From: JBHGYD01 sp041920415
GTDB taxonomy: Bacteria > Bacillota > Bacilli > Bacillales > Anoxybacillaceae
Length of the DNA: 64,000 nt
Assembly: GCA_041920415.1 (NCBI GenBank)
Contig: JBHGYD010000003.1
Coordinates: forward strand, 1-64,000
Direction of reading: 5' to 3'
Below, piece after piece: positions 48,282 through 58,125 of this stretch; within the stretch, counting starts at the first letter, position 1, and every line of letters starts with the position of its first letter. The notes under the pieces are model-generated. The model was not told the DNA's origin. It was given only the letters and a program-made list of their open reading frames with translations, and searched no databases. The translations under genes were made by a program, and so were the position numbers.

Positions 48282-50396
48282 TTAATTTTCGTTTCGCTTT
48301 TCTTTTTGTTCGCGCAATACCGCTTTTCGAGATAAGTTCACGCGTCCTTGCTTATCAATTTCGGTGACTTTCACTAAAATTTCGTCACCAACCGCAACGA
48401 CATCTTCTACTTTTCCAACACGCTCTTCTGCAAGTTCAGAGATATGAACAAGACCATCTTTGCCGCTAAACAATTCAACAAACGCACCAAATTTTTCAAT
48501 TCGTTTCACTTTTCCTAAATAAATTTGCCCGACTTCAACTTCACGAACGATATCTTCAATGATTTTTTTCGCTTTTTGATTCATCTCTTCATTAACAGAA
48601 GAAATAAAGATGGTTCCGTCTTGTTCGATATCAATTTTGACGCCTGTTTCTTCGATAATTTTGTTAATTTGTTTGCCGCTTGGTCCAATTACATCGCGAA
48701 TTTTCTCTGGATTAATTTGCATAGTTAAAATTTTCGGAGCATATTTAGAAAGCTCTTTACGCGGCTCACGAATCGTTTGTAGCATATGATTTAAAATTTC
48801 CATGCGGCCTTTTTTCGCTTGTTGCAGGGCTTCTTCTAAAATTTCACGCGATAATCCTTTAATTTTAATGTCCATTTGCAGGGCCGTTACGCCTTTTGCT
48901 GTACCGGCTACTTTAAAGTCCATATCACCGAGGTGGTCTTCCATGCCTTGAATGTCGGTTAAAATCGTGTAATGGTCACCGCTTTTGACAAGTCCCATCG
49001 CAATACCGGCGACCGGCGCTTTAATCGGCACACCTGCATCCATCATCGCAAGCGTGCTTGCACAAATGCTCGCTTGTGAAGTGGAGCCGTTTGATTCTAA
49101 TACTTCAGAAACGAGACGAATCGTATATGGAAACTCTTTTTCAGACGGAATGACTGGCTCTAATGCGCGCTCACCTAGCGCACCATGCCCAATTTCGCGA
49201 CGACCTGGTCCGCGCATCGCTCCCGTTTCACCGACAGAAAATGGTGGGAAATTGTAATGGTGCATAAATCGTTTTGTTTCTTCAATGCCGAGCCCATCCA
49301 AAATTTGTACATCACCGAGTGCTCCTAATGTACAAACGCTAAGCGCCTGCGTCTGTCCACGCGTAAATAATCCTGACCCGTGTGTACGCGGCAACAATCC
49401 AACTGCTGATGAGAGCGGACGAATCTCATCAATTTTGCGACCGTCGGGACGGATTTTTTCTTCGGTAATAAGGCGGCGCACTTCCTCTTTAACAAGCTTG
49501 TACAAAATTTCGTTCACTTGTTTTAATGTTTCTTCATCCGTTTCTTGTTCTTCGTATTTGGCAATAACACTTGCTTTTACCTCATCAATCGCTGCTTCTC
49601 GAGCAAGTTTTTCCGGCACTTGAACCGCACGCTTAATATCTTCTTCCGCCATTTGGCGAATCTCTGCTTCTAACTGAGGATCAAGCTCATAAAGAACAAC
49701 TTCCATTTTTTCTTTGCCCACTTTTGCGGCAATTTCCTCTTGGAAGGCGATTAAGCGTTTAATTTCTTCATGACCAAACATAATCGCTTCCAGCATGATT
49801 TCTTCCGGTACTTCATCTGCTCCAGCTTCGACCATGTTAATGGCATCTTTCGTTCCAGCGACAACAAGGTGAATGTCGCTCTTTTCCGTTTGTTCGACAG
49901 ATGGGTTAATAACAAACTGCCCATCCACGCGTCCTACCGTTACCCCAGCAATCGGACCTTCAAACGGAATATCAGAAATTGTTAATGCGAGCGACGAACC
50001 GAACATTGCCGCCATTTCCGGCGAGCAGTCTTGATCAACGCTCATGACCATCGATACAATTTGTACTTCATTGCGAAACCCTTCCGCAAAAAGAGGACGA
50101 ATTGGTCGGTCAATAAGTCGGCTTGCTAAAATCGCTTTTTCGCTCGGACGACCTTCCCTTTTAATAAATCCACCTGGAATTTTCCCAACGGCGTATAAAC
50201 GTTCTTCATAGTTAACGGTAAGCGGGAAGAAATCAACATTTTTCGCTTCTTTCGACGCTGTTGCCGTACTTAATACAACGGTGTCACCATAGCGAACTAA
50301 CACAGCACCGTTGGCTTGTTTTGCTAATTGACCAATTTCAACGGTTAATGGACGTCCAGCCCAATCTATGGAAAACACATGTTTTTCTTGCTCCAT
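48282..50396 (-). CDS. pnp: Polynucleotide phosphorylase
   Basis: 704 residues. Two RNase PH domains (N-terminal …LVRYGDTVVLSTATAS…; second …LRPDGRKIDEIRPLSS-like …IRPDGRKIDEIRPL…), a helical linker, a KH domain (…IRDVIGPSGKQINKIIEETG…) and a C-terminal S1 domain (…VGQIYLGKVKRIEKFGAFVEL…). It degrades RNA 3' to 5' by phosphorolysis and can add tails. It follows rpsO, as in most bacteria, with the rpsO terminator between; processing of this intergenic region is common. Confidence 0.97.
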   Translation of the reverse strand: MEQEKHVFSIDWAGRPLTVEIGQLAKQANGAVLVRYGDTVVLSTATASKEAKNVDFFPLTVNYEERLYAVGKIPGGFIKREGRPSEKAILASRLIDRPIRPLFAEGFRNEVQIVSMVMSVDQDCSPEMAAMFGSSLALTISDIPFEGPIAGVTVGRVDGQFVINPSVEQTEKSDIHLVVAGTKDAINMVEAGADEVPEEIMLEAIMFGHEEIKRLIAFQEEIAAKVGKEKMEVVLYELDPQLEAEIRQMAEEDIKRAVQVPEKLAREAAIDEVKASVIAKYEEQETDEETLKQVNEILYKLVKEEVRRLITEEKIRPDGRKIDEIRPLSSAVGLLPRTHGSGLFTRGQTQALSVCTLGALGDVQILDGLGIEETKRFMHHYNFPPFSVGETGAMRGPGRREIGHGALGERALEPVIPSEKEFPYTIRLVSEVLESNGSTSQASICASTLAMMDAGVPIKAPVAGIAMGLVKSGDHYTILTDIQGMEDHLGDMDFKVAGTAKGVTALQMDIKIKGLSREILEEALQQAKKGRMEILNHMLQTIREPRKELSKYAPKILTMQINPEKIRDVIGPSGKQINKIIEETGVKIDIEQDGTIFISSVNEEMNQKAKKIIEDIVREVEVGQIYLGKVKRIEKFGAFVELFSGKDGLVHISELAEERVGKVEDVVAVGDEILVKVTEIDKQGRVNLSRKAVLREQKEKRNEN

Positions 50397-50537
50397 ATAT
50401 ATGAGTACTCCTCTCTATGTACAAATAAACTAATACGATTATTTTTTAGTATGAGCGAATAAACAACAATCTATCAGCTATTCCTTATTGTATATGTAAA
50501 CATACAACCATTTCTAGAATTTTCTTTATTTAACTAG

Positions 50538-50565
50538 CAAAAAAGCGGGAATGCTCCCGCTTTTT
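50538..50565 (-). terminator. Terminator of rpsO
   Basis: AAAAAGCGGGA/TCCCGCTTTTT with an ATGC loop. It directly follows the rpsO stop. Confidence 0.9.
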
Positions 50566-50567
50566 CC

Positions 50568-50837
50568 TTATCGACGTAATCCAAGTTTGTTAATCAATTC
50601 ACGATAACGTGTGATGTCTTTATTACGTAAGTACGTAAGTAGGTTACGGCGTCTACCGACCATTTTTAACAATCCACGACGTGAATGATGGTCTTTTTTA
50701 TGAACGCGCAAATGTTCATTTAAGTTGTTAATTTGCTCTGTAAGGATAGCAATTTGTACTTCTGGAGAACCAGTATCTGTTTCATGAATTTTAAACTGGT
50801 TAATAATTTCGTTTTTGCGCTCTTGTGTTAATGCCAT
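50568..50837 (-). CDS. rpsO: 30S ribosomal protein S15
   Basis: 89 residues, the standard length. Four-helix protein with the 16S h20-h22 junction-binding residues (…HETDTGSPEVQIAILTEQI…, …LRVHKKDHHSRRGLLKMVGRR…). It binds early in 30S assembly and, in Geobacillus relatives, represses its own mRNA through a leader structure; a candidate leader lies just upstream. AGGAGGTG precedes the ATG. Confidence 0.98.
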   Translation of the reverse strand: MALTQERKNEIINQFKIHETDTGSPEVQIAILTEQINNLNEHLRVHKKDHHSRRGLLKMVGRRRNLLTYLRNKDITRYRELINKLGLRR

Positions 50838-50925
50838 CCTTGTTCACCTCCTCATGATCAATCCCCAATTACCGAGCAAGCGCCGGTGACTCGACTTGCC
50901 AAGCAATGGTTATTTTACATACATT
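50838..50925 (-). promoter_or_regulatory. Candidate S15-binding autoregulatory leader of rpsO
   Basis: On the minus strand GGCAAGTCGAGTCACCGGCGCTTGCTCGGTAATTGG shows competing stems, split here as GCAAG/CTTGC, CCG/CGG and GAG/CTC, before the Shine-Dalgarno AGGAGGTG. S15 leaders that mimic the 16S three-way junction are known for Geobacillus rpsO. Assignment rests on position and stems only. Confidence 0.55.
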
Positions 50926-50927
50926 TA

Positions 50928-51911
50928 TTAGAATACATCTTTTTGCGACAAAATGCAAGTCTTTTCCGCTACATTTCGAAAATACGCTTCCGCTTTTTCT
51001 TTGTCGCGCTCGATTTGTGCCACCAATTGTTCAACGCTAGAAAACTTTTGCTCACTTCTTAATCGTGCATGCCACTCAATCGTTACCGTTTCTCCATAAA
51101 TATCTCTTGCAAAATCAAAAATATGCACTTCAATGTTCGGTTTCCCTTCCTGCTTTTTATGGAACGTTGGTTTATATCCTACGTTGCATACTCCTTCAAA
51201 CGTTTCCGCTCCGATTTTAATTCTCACCGCATATACGCCAAGCGCGGGCAAAAGATAATCATCGGTTAACTCAATATTAGCGGTCGGAAATCCGATTGTT
51301 CTTCCGCGTTTTTCACCGCCAATTACCGTTCCTTCTACTTCATAAAATCGACCAAGCAACCGAGGTAATGACTCGACGTCACCACTTTTTAAGAGATGAC
51401 GAATGTATGTGGAGCTAATTTTTTCTCCTTCTAACGTTAATTTCGGGACAACGGTTTGCGTAAATTGCTCTCGAGCGTGGAACGGCAATGTTTCCATTGT
51501 CCCTTTGCCGAGTCGACCGTAAGTAAAATCGAAGCCAGCAACGACATGTTTCACGTGAAAACCAATAATATACTGATCAACAAATTCTTGTGGAAGCAAT
51601 TCAGCAAATGAAGGGGTAAACTCGACAATATATAAATAGTCAATGCCTAAACGAGCGATGATTCGCTCTTTTTCTTTTAATGGTGTTATAAATTGAACAT
51701 GTTGCTCTTTCTTTCCTAGTACAACAGAAGGATGTGGATGAAACGTCATAACCGCACTTTTATAACCTTTTTCGGCGGCAATGTTTGCGGCTGTTCCGAT
51801 AACTTTCTGATGACCAAGATGAATGCCGTCAAAATAACCTAGCGCCATAACGGTCGGTGGAAAGTCCTCTTTTTTCATATGATGAGGATGTGAGATGAAT
51901 TTTGTTTTCAT
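50928..51911 (-). CDS. ribF: Bifunctional riboflavin kinase/FAD synthetase
   Basis: 327 residues. The N-terminal FAD synthetase has the nucleotidyltransferase motif GYFDGIHLGHQ and …STYIRHLLKSGDVE…. The C-terminal flavokinase has …GRTIGFPTANIE… and …GVCNVGYKPTF…. It converts riboflavin to FMN and FAD. It is the second gene after truB, with 35 bp between, in the infB-rbfA-truB-ribF cluster. Confidence 0.96.
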   Translation of the reverse strand: MKTKFISHPHHMKKEDFPPTVMALGYFDGIHLGHQKVIGTAANIAAEKGYKSAVMTFHPHPSVVLGKKEQHVQFITPLKEKERIIARLGIDYLYIVEFTPSFAELLPQEFVDQYIIGFHVKHVVAGFDFTYGRLGKGTMETLPFHAREQFTQTVVPKLTLEGEKISSTYIRHLLKSGDVESLPRLLGRFYEVEGTVIGGEKRGRTIGFPTANIELTDDYLLPALGVYAVRIKIGAETFEGVCNVGYKPTFHKKQEGKPNIEVHIFDFARDIYGETVTIEWHARLRSEQKFSSVEQLVAQIERDKEKAEAYFRNVAEKTCILSQKDVF

Positions 51912-51946
51912 GTTCTTTGCTCACCTTCTGCCTTTCGCTCTTTTCC

Positions 51947-52855
51947 TCAGCCAAACACTTTTAGCGGTTTGATGAGATGCGGTTTTGCCGGGTGTTTTAT
52001 GTAGAGAGCTATCGCTTCATTTTTTTCATCGATCACTACAATCGGTCCTGATAATGATTGTAATAAATAAGGAAGAGGTAAAACCGCTCCATTTTTTACT
52101 TTTTCTGCTACTTTATCATTAATTTGATATTTCGGCAAATGAAAAAGAGCTTTCTCGATTGGTAGTAAAAGCTTCCCTACTTCTCCACGTTTCATGTGAT
52201 GCTCTATTTCTTCAAAAGTTACACAGTTTTCTAGCGAAAATGGTCCAGATGCCATACGGATTAAATGGGACATATGAGCAGGATACCCTAATCGCTCTCC
52301 AATCATGACCGCTAATGTACGAATATACGTTCCTTTGCTGCATGTGACGCGAAACCGAAATGAAATGGTATCCCCGGAAAACGTTTCTCTCTCATCTAGT
52401 AATGTCAATTCATGAATGGTGACGGTGCGTGTTGGTCTTTCCACCTCAATTCCAGCGCGAGCATATTCGTATAACTTTTTTCCGTTCACTTTGACAGCCG
52501 AATACATCGGTGGTGTTTGGACGATTTCTCCAGTGAGTTGCTGAAATACGGTCTCTATCTCATTTCGGTGAATGACGCGATCTACCTTTTTCGTTTCGAC
52601 AATCTCGCCAGAAGCATCTTCCGTTGTTGTGGCAACACCTAATGTAACTTCCCCTTCATACGTTTTGCTTGCCCCTGTTAAAAATTCAGCAATTTTCGTT
52701 GCTTTGCCAATACAAATCGGTAATACGCCTGATACATCTGGATCGAGTGTACCAGTATGTCCGACTTTTTTCATGTTGAACATACGGCGAATACGAAACA
52801 CGCAATCATGCGATGTCATTCCTTTCGGTTTATGTAGCAATAAAACCCCGTCCAT
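51947..52855 (-). CDS. truB: tRNA pseudouridine-55 synthase TruB
   Basis: 302 residues. The catalytic Asp is in VGHTGTLDPDVSGVLPI, with the family start MDGVLLLHKPKGMTSHD and a C-terminal PUA-like domain. It isomerises U55 in the T-loop of most tRNAs. It follows rbfA by 54 bp. Confidence 0.96.
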   Translation of the reverse strand: MDGVLLLHKPKGMTSHDCVFRIRRMFNMKKVGHTGTLDPDVSGVLPICIGKATKIAEFLTGASKTYEGEVTLGVATTTEDASGEIVETKKVDRVIHRNEIETVFQQLTGEIVQTPPMYSAVKVNGKKLYEYARAGIEVERPTRTVTIHELTLLDERETFSGDTISFRFRVTCSKGTYIRTLAVMIGERLGYPAHMSHLIRMASGPFSLENCVTFEEIEHHMKRGEVGKLLLPIEKALFHLPKYQINDKVAEKVKNGAVLPLPYLLQSLSGPIVVIDEKNEAIALYIKHPAKPHLIKPLKVFG

Positions 52856-52909
52856 GGCTGCACTCCTTTTACGTACATAATGGAAATGGATAGACAGAGC
52901 GTCTATCCA

Positions 52910-53275
52910 TTATTCCTCGTTTTTATGTTCTTCTTTTTCCTTAGAAATTTGCCGAATTAACGATTCAATTCGATTTCCATAATCGATTGACTCATCAATT
53001 TCAAAATAAATTTCCGGCGTTTTTCGTAAGCGAATGCGTTGACCAATTTCAGAGCGGATAAAGCCTTTTGCTTTGGCTAATCCCTTTAATGTGTTTTGAC
53101 GCTGCTCTTCGTCGCCTAGCACGCTAATATATACTTTTGCTTGCTGTAAATCGCCCGTCACACGTACATCTGTCACTGTGACAAACCCGATGCGCGGGTC
53201 TTTAAGTTTGCGACCGATAATATCGCTTAATTCTTTTTTCATTTGTTCACCAACACGCGTAGCTCGCAAACTCAT
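52910..53275 (-). CDS. rbfA: Ribosome-binding factor A
   Basis: 121 residues with the KH-like fold …SLRATRVGEQMKKELSDIIG…, …KVYISVLGDEEQRQNTLKGL…, …IRLRKTPEIYFEIDES…. It helps late 16S maturation and cold adaptation by binding the 5' end region of the 30S subunit. It starts 15 bp after ylxP. Confidence 0.96.
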   Translation of the reverse strand: MSLRATRVGEQMKKELSDIIGRKLKDPRIGFVTVTDVRVTGDLQQAKVYISVLGDEEQRQNTLKGLAKAKGFIRSEIGQRIRLRKTPEIYFEIDESIDYGNRIESLIRQISKEKEEHKNEE

Positions 53276-53290
53276 CTGTCATCACCTCGA

Positions 53291-53569
53291 TTAAAACCAC
53301 TCAAATGTTGTAACCGTCCGTTCGATTTCCGGAAATGAATCGATCATCTCTAATGCTCGGTTTAATTCACGTTCGGTTGTTGTGCGATTGGATGTAATCG
53401 CAACAATTCCGAGCTTCGTGCGCTGCCACATATCTTGATAATCGATTTCGGCTACTGATATATTATATTTTTGTTTGAGCCGTGTGATTATTCGTTGTAA
53501 CACGGCTCTTTTTTCTTTTAATGATTGTGCATCGTAAATGATACACTCACAAGCAACGTAACCGATCAT
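53291..53569 (-). CDS. ylxP: YlxP-like protein (DUF503)
   Basis: 92 residues (MIGYVACECIIYDAQSLKEKRAVLQRI…, ending …PEIERTVTTFEWF). A small ferredoxin-like-fold family conserved between infB and rbfA; it has been implicated in ribosome assembly, but the role is not settled. Its ATG overlaps the infB stop (ATGA). Confidence 0.92.
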   Translation of the reverse strand: MIGYVACECIIYDAQSLKEKRAVLQRIITRLKQKYNISVAEIDYQDMWQRTKLGIVAITSNRTTTERELNRALEMIDSFPEIERTVTTFEWF

Positions 53570-55752
53570 TTACGTTTGACTTCCTGCATAATGTATGCTT
53601 CAATCACGTCGCCTTCTTTAATGTCATTAAAGTTTTTAATCGTTACCCCACATTCATAACCTTGTGCTACTTCTTTTACATCGTCTTTGAAGCGTTTTAA
53701 TGTGTCAATTTGTCCTTCGTAAACGACAACTCCTTGACGGATGAGACGAACACTGCTGTCGCGGGTAATTTTACCATCCGTTACATAACATCCAGCAATC
53801 GTTCCGACTTTTGATACTTTAAATGTTTGACGAACTTCTGCTTGACCGATGACTTTTTCTTCGTATTCAGGGTCGAGCATTCCTTTCATCGCCGCTTCGA
53901 TTTCTTCGATGACTTTGTAAATGATACGGTGCAAGCGAATGTCCACTTTTTCTGATTCGGCAACGCGTTTCGCATTTGCGTCAGGGCGAACGTTAAAACC
54001 GATGACAATTGCGTTAGACGCCGTCGCTAAAATAATATCCGATTCGGTAATCGCACCAACGCCAGAGTGAATAATTTTTACGCGGACTCCTTCGACTTCA
54101 ATTTTTTGTAACGCTGCTACTAACGCCTCAACGGAACCTTGAACGTCCGCTTTCACGATAATATTTAACTCTTTCATTTCGCCTTGTTTAATTTGTTCAT
54201 ATAAATCGTCAAGGGTGACACGCGTTTTGACGCTACGCTGTTCGAGCAATTGTTTTTGCGCGCGCGCTTCACCAATTTGTCGCGCTTTTTTCTCATCTTC
54301 AAATACCATGAAACGATCGCCTGCTTGTGGTACATCATTGAGACCTGTAATCTCAACCGGAGTCGATGGACCCGCTTCTTTCACACGGCGACCTACATCG
54401 TTTGTCATTGCTCGCACGCGACCGTATGTGTTACCGACGACAATTGGATCGCCAACGTGCAATGTTCCAGATTGAACGAGCAATGTCGCAACTGGACCGC
54501 GACCTTTGTCTAGTTTTGCTTCAATCACTGTTCCTGTCGCACGGCGATTTGGATTTGCTTTAAATTCCTCTACTTCACTAACGAGAAGAATCATTTCTAA
54601 TAAGTTGTCAATTCCTTCGCCCGTTAAAGCAGAAAGTTTACAGAAAATTGTATCGCCACCCCATTCTTCTGGAACGAGGTTATATTCCATTAACTCTTGC
54701 ATGACACGGTCTGGATTCGCTGTTGGTTTATCAATTTTGTTGACAGCGACAATAATCGGAACGTTCGCTGCTTTCGCGTGGTTAATGGCTTCGACTGTTT
54801 GCGGCATGACACCATCATCTGCTGCAACGACAAGAATAACGATATCCGTTACTTGTGCTCCACGGGCACGCATAGTTGTAAATGCTTCGTGTCCTGGAGT
54901 ATCTAAGAATGTAATTTTTTTGTTATTAACAACAACTTGATAAGCACCGATATGTTGTGTAATTCCACCCGCTTCTTGCTCTGTTACTTTTGAGTTGCGG
55001 ATCGAGTCTAGAAGCGTTGTTTTTCCATGGTCAACGTGACCCATAATGGTCACAACCGGTGGACGCTCCACTAAATCAGCTGGATCGTCAACGATTTCTA
55101 ATGATTCGAATTCCGTTTCATCAATCACAACTTTTTCTTCGACTTCGACACCGTAGTCGGAACAAATAAGCTCAATGGCGTCTTTATCTAAATCTTGGTT
55201 AATCGTTGCCATAACGCCAAGCATAAATAATTTTTTAATGATTTCAGACGGCTCTTTTCCAAGCTTTTTCGCTAACTCGGCAACGGTTAATGAACCTTCA
55301 AATGTAATTTTCTTTGGCAACTCTTTTTCTTTTTTCTTCTGTGCCTCTTGTGGCGCAGGTTGATGCACTTTTGGTTTTACTTTATTTTTCTTATTCTTAT
55401 TATTGAAAATCTTCTTTTCTTTTTGTTGAGTTTCCAAATCGTGTTTTTTTCCGTCCCGATTTTTACTTACGCCTTTTTTAATCGGCACTTTCGTTGTAAC
55501 GACTTCTTCATCGTCCTCAAAATCACCAACAAAGCCTCTTGGCTTTACGGTTGCTGCCGGCTTTTCTTTTGCGACAGGCTGTTGTTTTTGTTCTTTTTTC
55601 TTATACGTATGATCTAATTTTTCAACGACTTCTGGTTCAAGTGTAGCCATATGATTGGAAACCTCGATATTCATTTCTTTTAATTTATGAATGATGTCTT
55701 TACTAGAAACGTTATTCTTTTTGGCGTATTCATATACACGCATTTTAGACAT
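53566..55752 (-). CDS. infB: Translation initiation factor IF-2
   Basis: 728 residues. The N-terminal IF2-N modules are separated by a Lys/Gln-rich linker (about 50-150). The G domain has GHVDHGKTTLLD, DTPGHEAF and NKIDK, followed by domains II-IV. It places initiator tRNA on the 30S subunit and promotes subunit joining with GTP. It overlaps ylxP by 4 nt and follows rplGA by 16 bp. Confidence 0.97.
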   Translation of the reverse strand: MSKMRVYEYAKKNNVSSKDIIHKLKEMNIEVSNHMATLEPEVVEKLDHTYKKKEQKQQPVAKEKPAATVKPRGFVGDFEDDEEVVTTKVPIKKGVSKNRDGKKHDLETQQKEKKIFNNKNKKNKVKPKVHQPAPQEAQKKKEKELPKKITFEGSLTVAELAKKLGKEPSEIIKKLFMLGVMATINQDLDKDAIELICSDYGVEVEEKVVIDETEFESLEIVDDPADLVERPPVVTIMGHVDHGKTTLLDSIRNSKVTEQEAGGITQHIGAYQVVVNNKKITFLDTPGHEAFTTMRARGAQVTDIVILVVAADDGVMPQTVEAINHAKAANVPIIVAVNKIDKPTANPDRVMQELMEYNLVPEEWGGDTIFCKLSALTGEGIDNLLEMILLVSEVEEFKANPNRRATGTVIEAKLDKGRGPVATLLVQSGTLHVGDPIVVGNTYGRVRAMTNDVGRRVKEAGPSTPVEITGLNDVPQAGDRFMVFEDEKKARQIGEARAQKQLLEQRSVKTRVTLDDLYEQIKQGEMKELNIIVKADVQGSVEALVAALQKIEVEGVRVKIIHSGVGAITESDIILATASNAIVIGFNVRPDANAKRVAESEKVDIRLHRIIYKVIEEIEAAMKGMLDPEYEEKVIGQAEVRQTFKVSKVGTIAGCYVTDGKITRDSSVRLIRQGVVVYEGQIDTLKRFKDDVKEVAQGYECGVTIKNFNDIKEGDVIEAYIMQEVKRK

Positions 55753-55768
55753 AGATTCACCCCCATAG

Positions 55769-56074
55769 TTATACGTCGAGCATCGTCATCAGTTTTTGTG
55801 CAAATCCTTGTTCAGTGATAGCGACAACAACCCTTGCCTCTTTCCCAATCGCCTGTCCAAGCGTATAGCGATCGGTTACTTTTCGAAGTGGAACATTATA
55901 GGAAGAACATTTATCATGAATTTTTTTTATCGTATTAGCTGATGCGTCTTCTGATAACAGCACTAACTTTGCTCTTCCACTGCGAATTTCTTTAACCACT
56001 AACTCCTCACCGGAAATGACTTTACGTGCTCGATTTGCTAAACCTAACAAAGATGTCCATTGTTTATTGCCCAT
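55769..56074 (-). CDS. rplGA: YlxQ/RplGA, L7Ae-family RNA-binding protein
   Basis: 101 residues. L7Ae fold: …LLGLANRARKVISGEE…, …AKLVLLSEDASANTIKKI…, …TLGQAIGKEARVVVAI…. The family binds K-turn RNA. Its start overlaps the end of rnpM by 11 nt. Confidence 0.93.
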   Translation of the reverse strand: MGNKQWTSLLGLANRARKVISGEELVVKEIRSGRAKLVLLSEDASANTIKKIHDKCSSYNVPLRKVTDRYTLGQAIGKEARVVVAITEQGFAQKLMTMLDV

Positions 56075-56354
56075 TCTCTGTTTGTTTCTCCTTTTCCGCT
56101 AGTTGAAGCAGTTCTTCATATAGCGAGTCGGCAATTTCTGCTTTTAAATGATGGGCTAAAATATTTTTCTTTTTGGCCAGCAATATGCATTCTTTGCTTA
56201 ATGTGATATAAGCTCCACGACCTGCTTTTTTACCGGTCGGGTCAATGGAAACATCCCCTTCTTTCGAACGAACGATGCGAATCATTTCTTTTTTCGGCTT
56301 CATTTCTCCTGTCACTACGCACTTTCGCAATGGGATTTTTTTTTGAGTAGCCAT
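56064..56354 (-). CDS. rnpM: RnpM (YlxR), RNase P modulator
   Basis: 96 residues. The signature (…IPLRKCVVTGEMKPKKEMIRIV…, …IDPTGKKAGRGAYI…) is that of the YlxR family, recently described as an RNase P modulator binding RNA. It follows nusA by 13 bp in the nusA-infB cluster. Confidence 0.93.
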   Translation of the reverse strand: MATQKKIPLRKCVVTGEMKPKKEMIRIVRSKEGDVSIDPTGKKAGRGAYITLSKECILLAKKKNILAHHLKAEIADSLYEELLQLAEKEKQTENGQ

Positions 56355-56367
56355 GTTTGCTCACCTC

Positions 56368-57516
56368 TCACTCGATTTCTTTTTCCGGTAAATCGAATGT
56401 TTGGTTGCTTCCATCTTCATTATTCATAGGTGTATCGCCAGAATCAAGCAAAGTAGATTGAGCGTACGGATCGATTCCTAATTGCTTCGCCTCTGATTCG
56501 CTTTTAATATCAATTTTCCAGTTTGTCAGTTTCGCGGCTAAACGAGCGTTCTGTCCCCGTTTTCCGATTGCAAGCGATAGTTGATAATCTGGAACGATCA
56601 CCGTTGTAGCCCTTTCCTCTTCGTTAACGATGACGCGTAACACTTTTGCTGGGCTTAACGCGTTGGCCACGAATTCAACCGGATCATCCGACCAACGGAC
56701 AATGTCAATTTTTTCTCCTTTTAACTCATCAACAACCGCTTGAACGCGTTGTCCTTTTGGTCCAACGCATGCTCCAACCGGATCGACTTCCGGGTTGTCA
56801 GAGTGAACAGAAATTTTTGAGCGGTCCCCTGCCTCACGAGCGATGGATTTAATTTCGACTGTTCCATCATAAATTTCAGGGACTTCAAGCTCAAAGAGCC
56901 GCTTTAAAAGCCCTGGATGAGTACGAGATACGAAAATTTGTGGACCTTTTGTCGTTTTTTCCACTTTCGTAATATACACTTTCATGCGATCGTGCGGCTT
57001 ATATGTTTCATTTGGCATTTGTTCACTAACTGGAAGCAAAGCTTCTACTTTTCCTAAACTGACGTACGCAAAGCGCGGATCGACACGCTGTACAATCCCT
57101 GTCATAATATCTTCTTCACGGTCGATAAATTCTGCGTAAATGACACCACGTTCCGCTTCACGCACTCGCTGTGTAACGACTTGTTTGGCAGTTTGTGCAG
57201 CAATGCGTCCAAAATCTTTTGGTGTAACTTCTAGCTCAACAATATCGCCGATTTGATAGTTTGGATTTATGCGGCGCGCCTCGTCAAGAGAAATTTCTAA
57301 GCGGGAATCGTATACTTCTTCTACCACTTCCTTGCGCGCAAAGACGCGAATCGTTCCTGTTTCCATGTTAAAATCGACACGTACGTTTTGTGCTTGACCG
57401 AAGTTTCGCTTATAAGCGGAGATAATCGCCGCTTCAATCGCTTCGACCAATACTTCTTGACTAATGCCTTTTTCTTTGACGAGCGCAGCTAAGGCATCTA
57501 ATAATTGCGTATTCAT
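56368..57516 (-). CDS. nusA: Transcription termination/antitermination factor NusA
   Basis: 382 residues. The N-terminal RNA-polymerase-binding domain (MNTQLLDALAALVKEKG…) is followed by S1, KH1 and KH2 (…SKISVHSDNPEVDPVGACVG…, …LAIGKRGQNARLAAKLT…) and a short tail; the acidic repeats of E. coli NusA are absent, as usual in Firmicutes. It modulates pausing and termination. The ATG at 57516 is the family start; the ATG at 57543 adds nine residues. Confidence 0.96.
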   Translation of the reverse strand: MNTQLLDALAALVKEKGISQEVLVEAIEAAIISAYKRNFGQAQNVRVDFNMETGTIRVFARKEVVEEVYDSRLEISLDEARRINPNYQIGDIVELEVTPKDFGRIAAQTAKQVVTQRVREAERGVIYAEFIDREEDIMTGIVQRVDPRFAYVSLGKVEALLPVSEQMPNETYKPHDRMKVYITKVEKTTKGPQIFVSRTHPGLLKRLFELEVPEIYDGTVEIKSIAREAGDRSKISVHSDNPEVDPVGACVGPKGQRVQAVVDELKGEKIDIVRWSDDPVEFVANALSPAKVLRVIVNEEERATTVIVPDYQLSLAIGKRGQNARLAAKLTNWKIDIKSESEAKQLGIDPYAQSTLLDSGDTPMNNEDGSNQTFDLPEKEIE

Positions 57517-57546
57517 GAAACGTGAATCCCCCTTTTTAAACATTTC

Positions 57547-58020
57547 CTAAAAAAAGACAATCGCAAGTCTTGCATTCGCAATTTTTTCATAAGGAATGTC
57601 AATCGTTTTCTTGCGTGTCTTCTGAGTGATCGTTATTTTTACTACTTCGCCGTCAAAAGCAGTAAGTTCGCCCTCGAACTCTTTTTCGCCTTCAATTGGC
57701 TCATATGTTTTAATGTATACGTTTTTTCCAACTGCCCGTTCAAAATCAGCCGCCTTTTTTAGAGGACGTTCAGCGCCCGGTGAAGAGACTTCTAAGAAAT
57801 AGTTATATGGAATCGGGTCAACAATATCTAATTTTTCACTTAGTTTTTCGCTTACGACACCGCATTGCTCGATGTCGACTCCTTGTTCAGAGTCAATAAA
57901 TACACGAAGAAACCAATTTTTCCCTTCTTTTACATATTCAATGTCGACTAATTCGAGGTTCATGTCGTTAAGAATGGGTGTAACGAGCTCCTCTACTACT
58001 TCTGTCACTTTTTTGCTCAT
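57547..58020 (-). CDS. rimP: Ribosome maturation factor RimP
   Basis: 157 residues with the two-domain RimP form (…NLELVDIEYVKEGKNWFLRVFID…, …EVSSPGAERPL…, …VVKITITQKT…). It assists 30S assembly. First gene of the rimP-nusA-rnpM-rplGA-infB cluster; AGGAGG precedes the ATG, and a polC terminator stands upstream. Confidence 0.95.
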   Translation of the reverse strand: MSKKVTEVVEELVTPILNDMNLELVDIEYVKEGKNWFLRVFIDSEQGVDIEQCGVVSEKLSEKLDIVDPIPYNYFLEVSSPGAERPLKKAADFERAVGKNVYIKTYEPIEGEKEFEGELTAFDGEVVKITITQKTRKKTIDIPYEKIANARLAIVFF

Positions 58021-58125
58021 TCTTTTCCTCCTAACTTAGAGAAAATGACATAATTCATTATAACGAGAAAATCCCCTGCAAAGCTGCGGGGAAACGATGA
58101 AAGCGATCAACATCCAATCAATGCG

